64,000 bases of DNA from Chloroflexota bacterium. GTDB lineage: Bacteria; Chloroflexota; Anaerolineae; J036; Brachytrichaceae. The DNA is taken from contig JANXLU010000049.1 of NCBI GenBank assembly GCA_025354985.1, positions 62,001-126,000 on the forward strand, read 5' to 3'. Below the pieces are notes generated by a model, which saw nothing but the letters and a program-made list of their open reading frames with translations, did not search any database and had not been told where the DNA came from. The position numbers were made by a program, and so were the translations under genes. This document shows positions 61,605 to 64,000 of this stretch, in pieces. Each line of letters opens with the position of its first letter. The stretch's first letter is position 1.

Positions 61605-64000
61605 ATGAAACAGGGCCAAACCACATTACATCTCAATATCCGTATCAATGGACGCGCTCGGCGGGTATTCTTTGCAGTCTGCTTACTGCTTTCCTGGCTG
61701 GGGTTGCCTGTGCGACTGAACGTAGCGATAGCCGTCCCAAATGCGCCTGAAACGGTAATTTCGGGAACGGTGTTTAACGACCTGAACGCCGATGGGATAC
61801 TTTCCGCGGGAGAACAAGGCATTGCCGGTGTTTTAATCAATGCCTACGACGCGAATAACACTCTGATCGCGTCCGTGCAATCACAAACTTCGGGTGCCTA
61901 CCAACTCTCTACGAGTGGCGCAGGTCCTCTCCGGATTGAACTGGACATTCCCCAAAATATGAGGTATTTCAAGCCTTCACCGTCCGGTCTGAACTTGGAC
62001 AACAGTACCGTGCGGTTTGTCTCAAGTGCCGTGCAAAACTTGAATTTTGGACTGTACTATCCATCGTCATATTGTCCGGCAGGGACTGCCCGACTGCTAA
62101 CGTATGCAGCTGAAAGCGGATTGGCCGTCGACAACAATCACACTGGAATATATTCGATCGACCCGTTCTTTTCGCCGGATGTGCAAACGTCGTTTGATGA
62201 AAACACGGGGGTTTCCACATTTTCTCCCCATACCCCGCCTGTTGCGGTGGCTCCGATCAAAAACGTCGGTAGTGTTTGGGGTGCGACGTTTTACGCCCCA
62301 AAGAACCTCTCGCTTTTTTCGAGCGTCGTTCATCGTCACATCGGAATTGGTCCGCTTGGATACGGAGGAATCTACGTGGTTGATTCCTCCAAACCCTTCT
62401 CCGACTCTGTTCTCGGTGGGACAAGTTTAAATGGCATCGCGACTGTTAGCGGTGGCACCATAGATCTTGGATCGGTGAATCGCGTGGATGGCGGCGCACA
62501 ACTCGCCCCGAACGCGATCCCGCCGTCGACCGCGCTCTATCATGATCCAACCTCATCCTCAATCGACTTGGATGCTTTTGACAAAGTTGGGAAAGTTGGG
62601 TTTGGGGGCATGCGTGTTTCTGAAGACGGAACACGCATTTGGTTGACCAATCTCAATCAACGCACGTTGATTAGCGTTGACGCGCGAGCGCTCGCGACCA
62701 CGCTAACTGGTACGGTGCCGGCTTCCAAAATAGATCAATACCCGATTTTGGGTTTGCCTGGCATCCCTACGTGTACCGGTGGTCAGTTTCGGCCCTGGGC
62801 CATCAAGTTTGATCGCGGACTTGGCTATCTTGGTGGTGTTTGTTCAGGAGAAACCTCGCTGAGCATCTCTGATGTCACAGCGTACGTGCTTTCATTTAGT
62901 CCGGACAATATTGGTGCAGGCTTTTCCACGGCGTTGACGCTTCCAATGAATTATCCGCGCGAGCCGGTAACGTCACGATTCTTTCAAAGCCCGAGCACAC
63001 CGCCAAGTATCATCACGGGAACATGGAATGCCTGGGTAAATACGTGGACGGTGGAAAGCTTGACTTTCAACAGCAGCAGCGAGGTGGGATATCCGCAACC
63101 CATGTTGACGGATATTGAGATTGCGGATGACGGCAGCATGTTTGTTGCATTTGCGGATCGGTTTTCGCTGCAAGGGGGGCTTGAAGACTTTCCCGCCATC
63201 GCCGGGGGAAATGGTCAGGTCTATTCTGCAAACAGCGCAGGTGACGTGATCAAGGCTTGTGCGGTTGGAATAGGAAAATTCGTCCCCGAGGGCGGTGCTG
63301 GCTGTCAGATAACAGCAGGTCATGATACGGGCGCTGCCGGCCAGCAATTTCCAGGCACATCCGGTCACCCAAGCAGCTTTTCCAGCCTACCGCTCGTGAC
63401 GACCATCTCCGCAGACGACGGTCCCAGCCGTGCGGGTGAATTCTATTTTGAGGATTCATACGTTCACATAATGCGTCTGGTTCCGGGAACGTATTTTGTG
63501 AATATTCAGCATAACGAAAATTCGACTGGTGGCCTTGCGCTCATTCCGGGTACTGACAAGATGCTGGTTGCATCCTACGACCCGGTTGCAGTGATAACAA
63601 CAACCGCTGATCAGCAGGCTAAATATGCATTTACGCAGGGTGTGCGACGCATATCAACTTCGACGGGGGCGGCAGATGGGGGCTACGTTATCGTTGAAAG
63701 CAACAACGGGTCGCCAAAACCAGAGTCAGCCGGAAAAGCTGCCGCGATTGGTGACATTGAGGTTATTTGCGATACAGCGCCACTTGAGGCGGGTAACCGT
63801 GTTTGGCAGGACACCAACAACAACGGTATTCAGGATGCTGGCGAGCCGCCCATCGCGGGTGTGGTGATTACGTTGACAAGCGATACGGGCAGCGTGGTGA
63901 CGACCACCACCAATATTTCCGGCCAGTACGTGTTTACTGGTCTGGCGCCCCAGACCGATTACACGCTCAGCCTGCAAATAAACCAAACGCCGTTGGCGGG
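61605..64000 (+). CDS. Second large secreted SdrD-B protein (3' end outside window)
   Basis: The frame from the ATG at 61605 is open to the right edge, giving at least 798 residues. The signal sequence (about 20-46, VFFAVCLLLSWLGLPV) is followed by an SdrD-B-like module (ETVISGTVFNDLNADGILSA) and about 550 residues. That stretch shows repeated strands reading like a beta-propeller or lectin-type domain (GMRVSEDGTRIWLTN, DIEIADDGSMFVAF). The visible C-terminal part starts another SdrD-B module ([20 protein letters not shown]). It lies 72 bp after the 2,582-residue gene on the same strand, so a surface-protein cluster continues beyond the window. Confidence 0.9.
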   Translation, partial: MKQGQTTLHLNIRINGRARRVFFAVCLLLSWLGLPVRLNVAIAVPNAPETVISGTVFNDLNADGILSAGEQGIAGVLINAYDANNTLIASVQSQTSGAYQLSTSGAGPLRIELDIPQNMRYFKPSPSGLNLDNSTVRFVSSAVQNLNFGLYYPSSYCPAGTARLLTYAAESGLAVDNNHTGIYSIDPFFSPDVQTSFDENTGVSTFSPHTPPVAVAPIKNVGSVWGATFYAPKNLSLFSSVVHRHIGIGPLGYGGIYVVDSSKPFSDSVLGGTSLNGIATVSGGTIDLGSVNRVDGGAQLAPNAIPPSTALYHDPTSSSIDLDAFDKVGKVGFGGMRVSEDGTRIWLTNLNQRTLISVDARALATTLTGTVPASKIDQYPILGLPGIPTCTGGQFRPWAIKFDRGLGYLGGVCSGETSLSISDVTAYVLSFSPDNIGAGFSTALTLPMNYPREPVTSRFFQSPSTPPSIITGTWNAWVNTWTVESLTFNSSSEVGYPQPMLTDIEIADDGSMFVAFADRFSLQGGLEDFPAIAGGNGQVYSANSAGDVIKACAVGIGKFVPEGGAGCQITAGHDTGAAGQQFPGTSGHPSSFSSLPLVTTISADDGPSRAGEFYFEDSYVHIMRLVPGTYFVNIQHNENSTGGLALIPGTDKMLVASYDPVAVITTTADQQAKYAFTQGVRRISTSTGAADGGYVIVESNNGSPKPESAGKAAAIGDIEVICDTAPLEAGNRVWQDTNNNGIQDAGEPPIAGVVITLTSDTGSVVTTTTNISGQYVFTGLAPQTDYTLSLQINQTPLA

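Overview
The window is ordinary bacterial chromosome of moderately high GC, densely coded on both strands, with many 1-4 bp stop/start overlaps. It carries two tRNA genes and no rRNA, CRISPR array, transposase or phage gene. The style of the exported proteins points to Chloroflexota, probably an Anaerolineae-like lineage. They have Thr/Pro linkers (TPTNTPT type), PA14, LysM and SdrD-B modules, and an IFLP-type end on a giant secreted protein. This assignment is inference from protein style; no marker gene was compared.

Layout. 1-7.4 kb: the 3' end of a membrane protein (possibly a receptor kinase), then minus-strand envelope genes, including a Zn-metalloprotease and a degenerate SGNH/SH3 protein. 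7.6-11.7 kb: one coupled operon of a DUF4405 membrane protein, a small membrane protein, an OmpR-type regulator, a histidine kinase, a signal-peptidase-like protein lacking its catalytic Lys, and a Uma2-like protein. 11.8-17.3 kb: DUF4332, a Cys/Met PLP enzyme, a phosphodiester glycosidase, a phosphoesterase, RmlD and a secreted protein. 15.8-18.0 kb: one perfect and one 15/16 parS palindrome and a 629-bp gene-free stretch with five DnaA-box-like motifs beside tRNA-Arg, a replication-origin candidate. 18.0-25.9 kb: era, a membrane protein, YraN, a GH2-like protein, a barnase/barstar-type RNase-inhibitor pair, a lipase and a PA14 protein.

26.3-38.9 kb: an MFS transporter, a nitroreductase-like protein, a phosphoesterase, a LysM/PA14 protein, a Nudix enzyme, then a minus-strand run (SDR, lipoprotein, sensor kinase, crotonase, 3-hydroxyacyl-CoA dehydrogenase, crotonase), then SMP-30 and MOSC proteins. 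38.9-44.4 kb: tRNA-Glu with a strong terminator, a 34-codon membrane microprotein, an exported repeat protein, an orphan response regulator and the dnaX-ybaB-recR cluster. 44.5-53.5 kb: acyl-CoA ligase, CoA-pyrophosphatase-type Nudix protein, AzlCD, a TIM-barrel isomerase, earP-efp (arginine-rhamnosylation type), and a T-box-controlled threonyl-tRNA synthetase whose TGS domain is replaced by a YbaK-like deacylase domain. 53.7-64 kb: a 2,582-residue surface protein with about eleven SdrD-B modules, followed by a second such protein running off the right edge.

The most notable observations are the YbaK-ThrRS fusion, the EarP/EF-P(Arg32) pair outside its usual phyla, the parS/DnaA-box region, the RNase/barstar pair, a DnaX without its zinc-finger cysteines, and the signal-peptidase homologue with Asn in place of the catalytic Lys.
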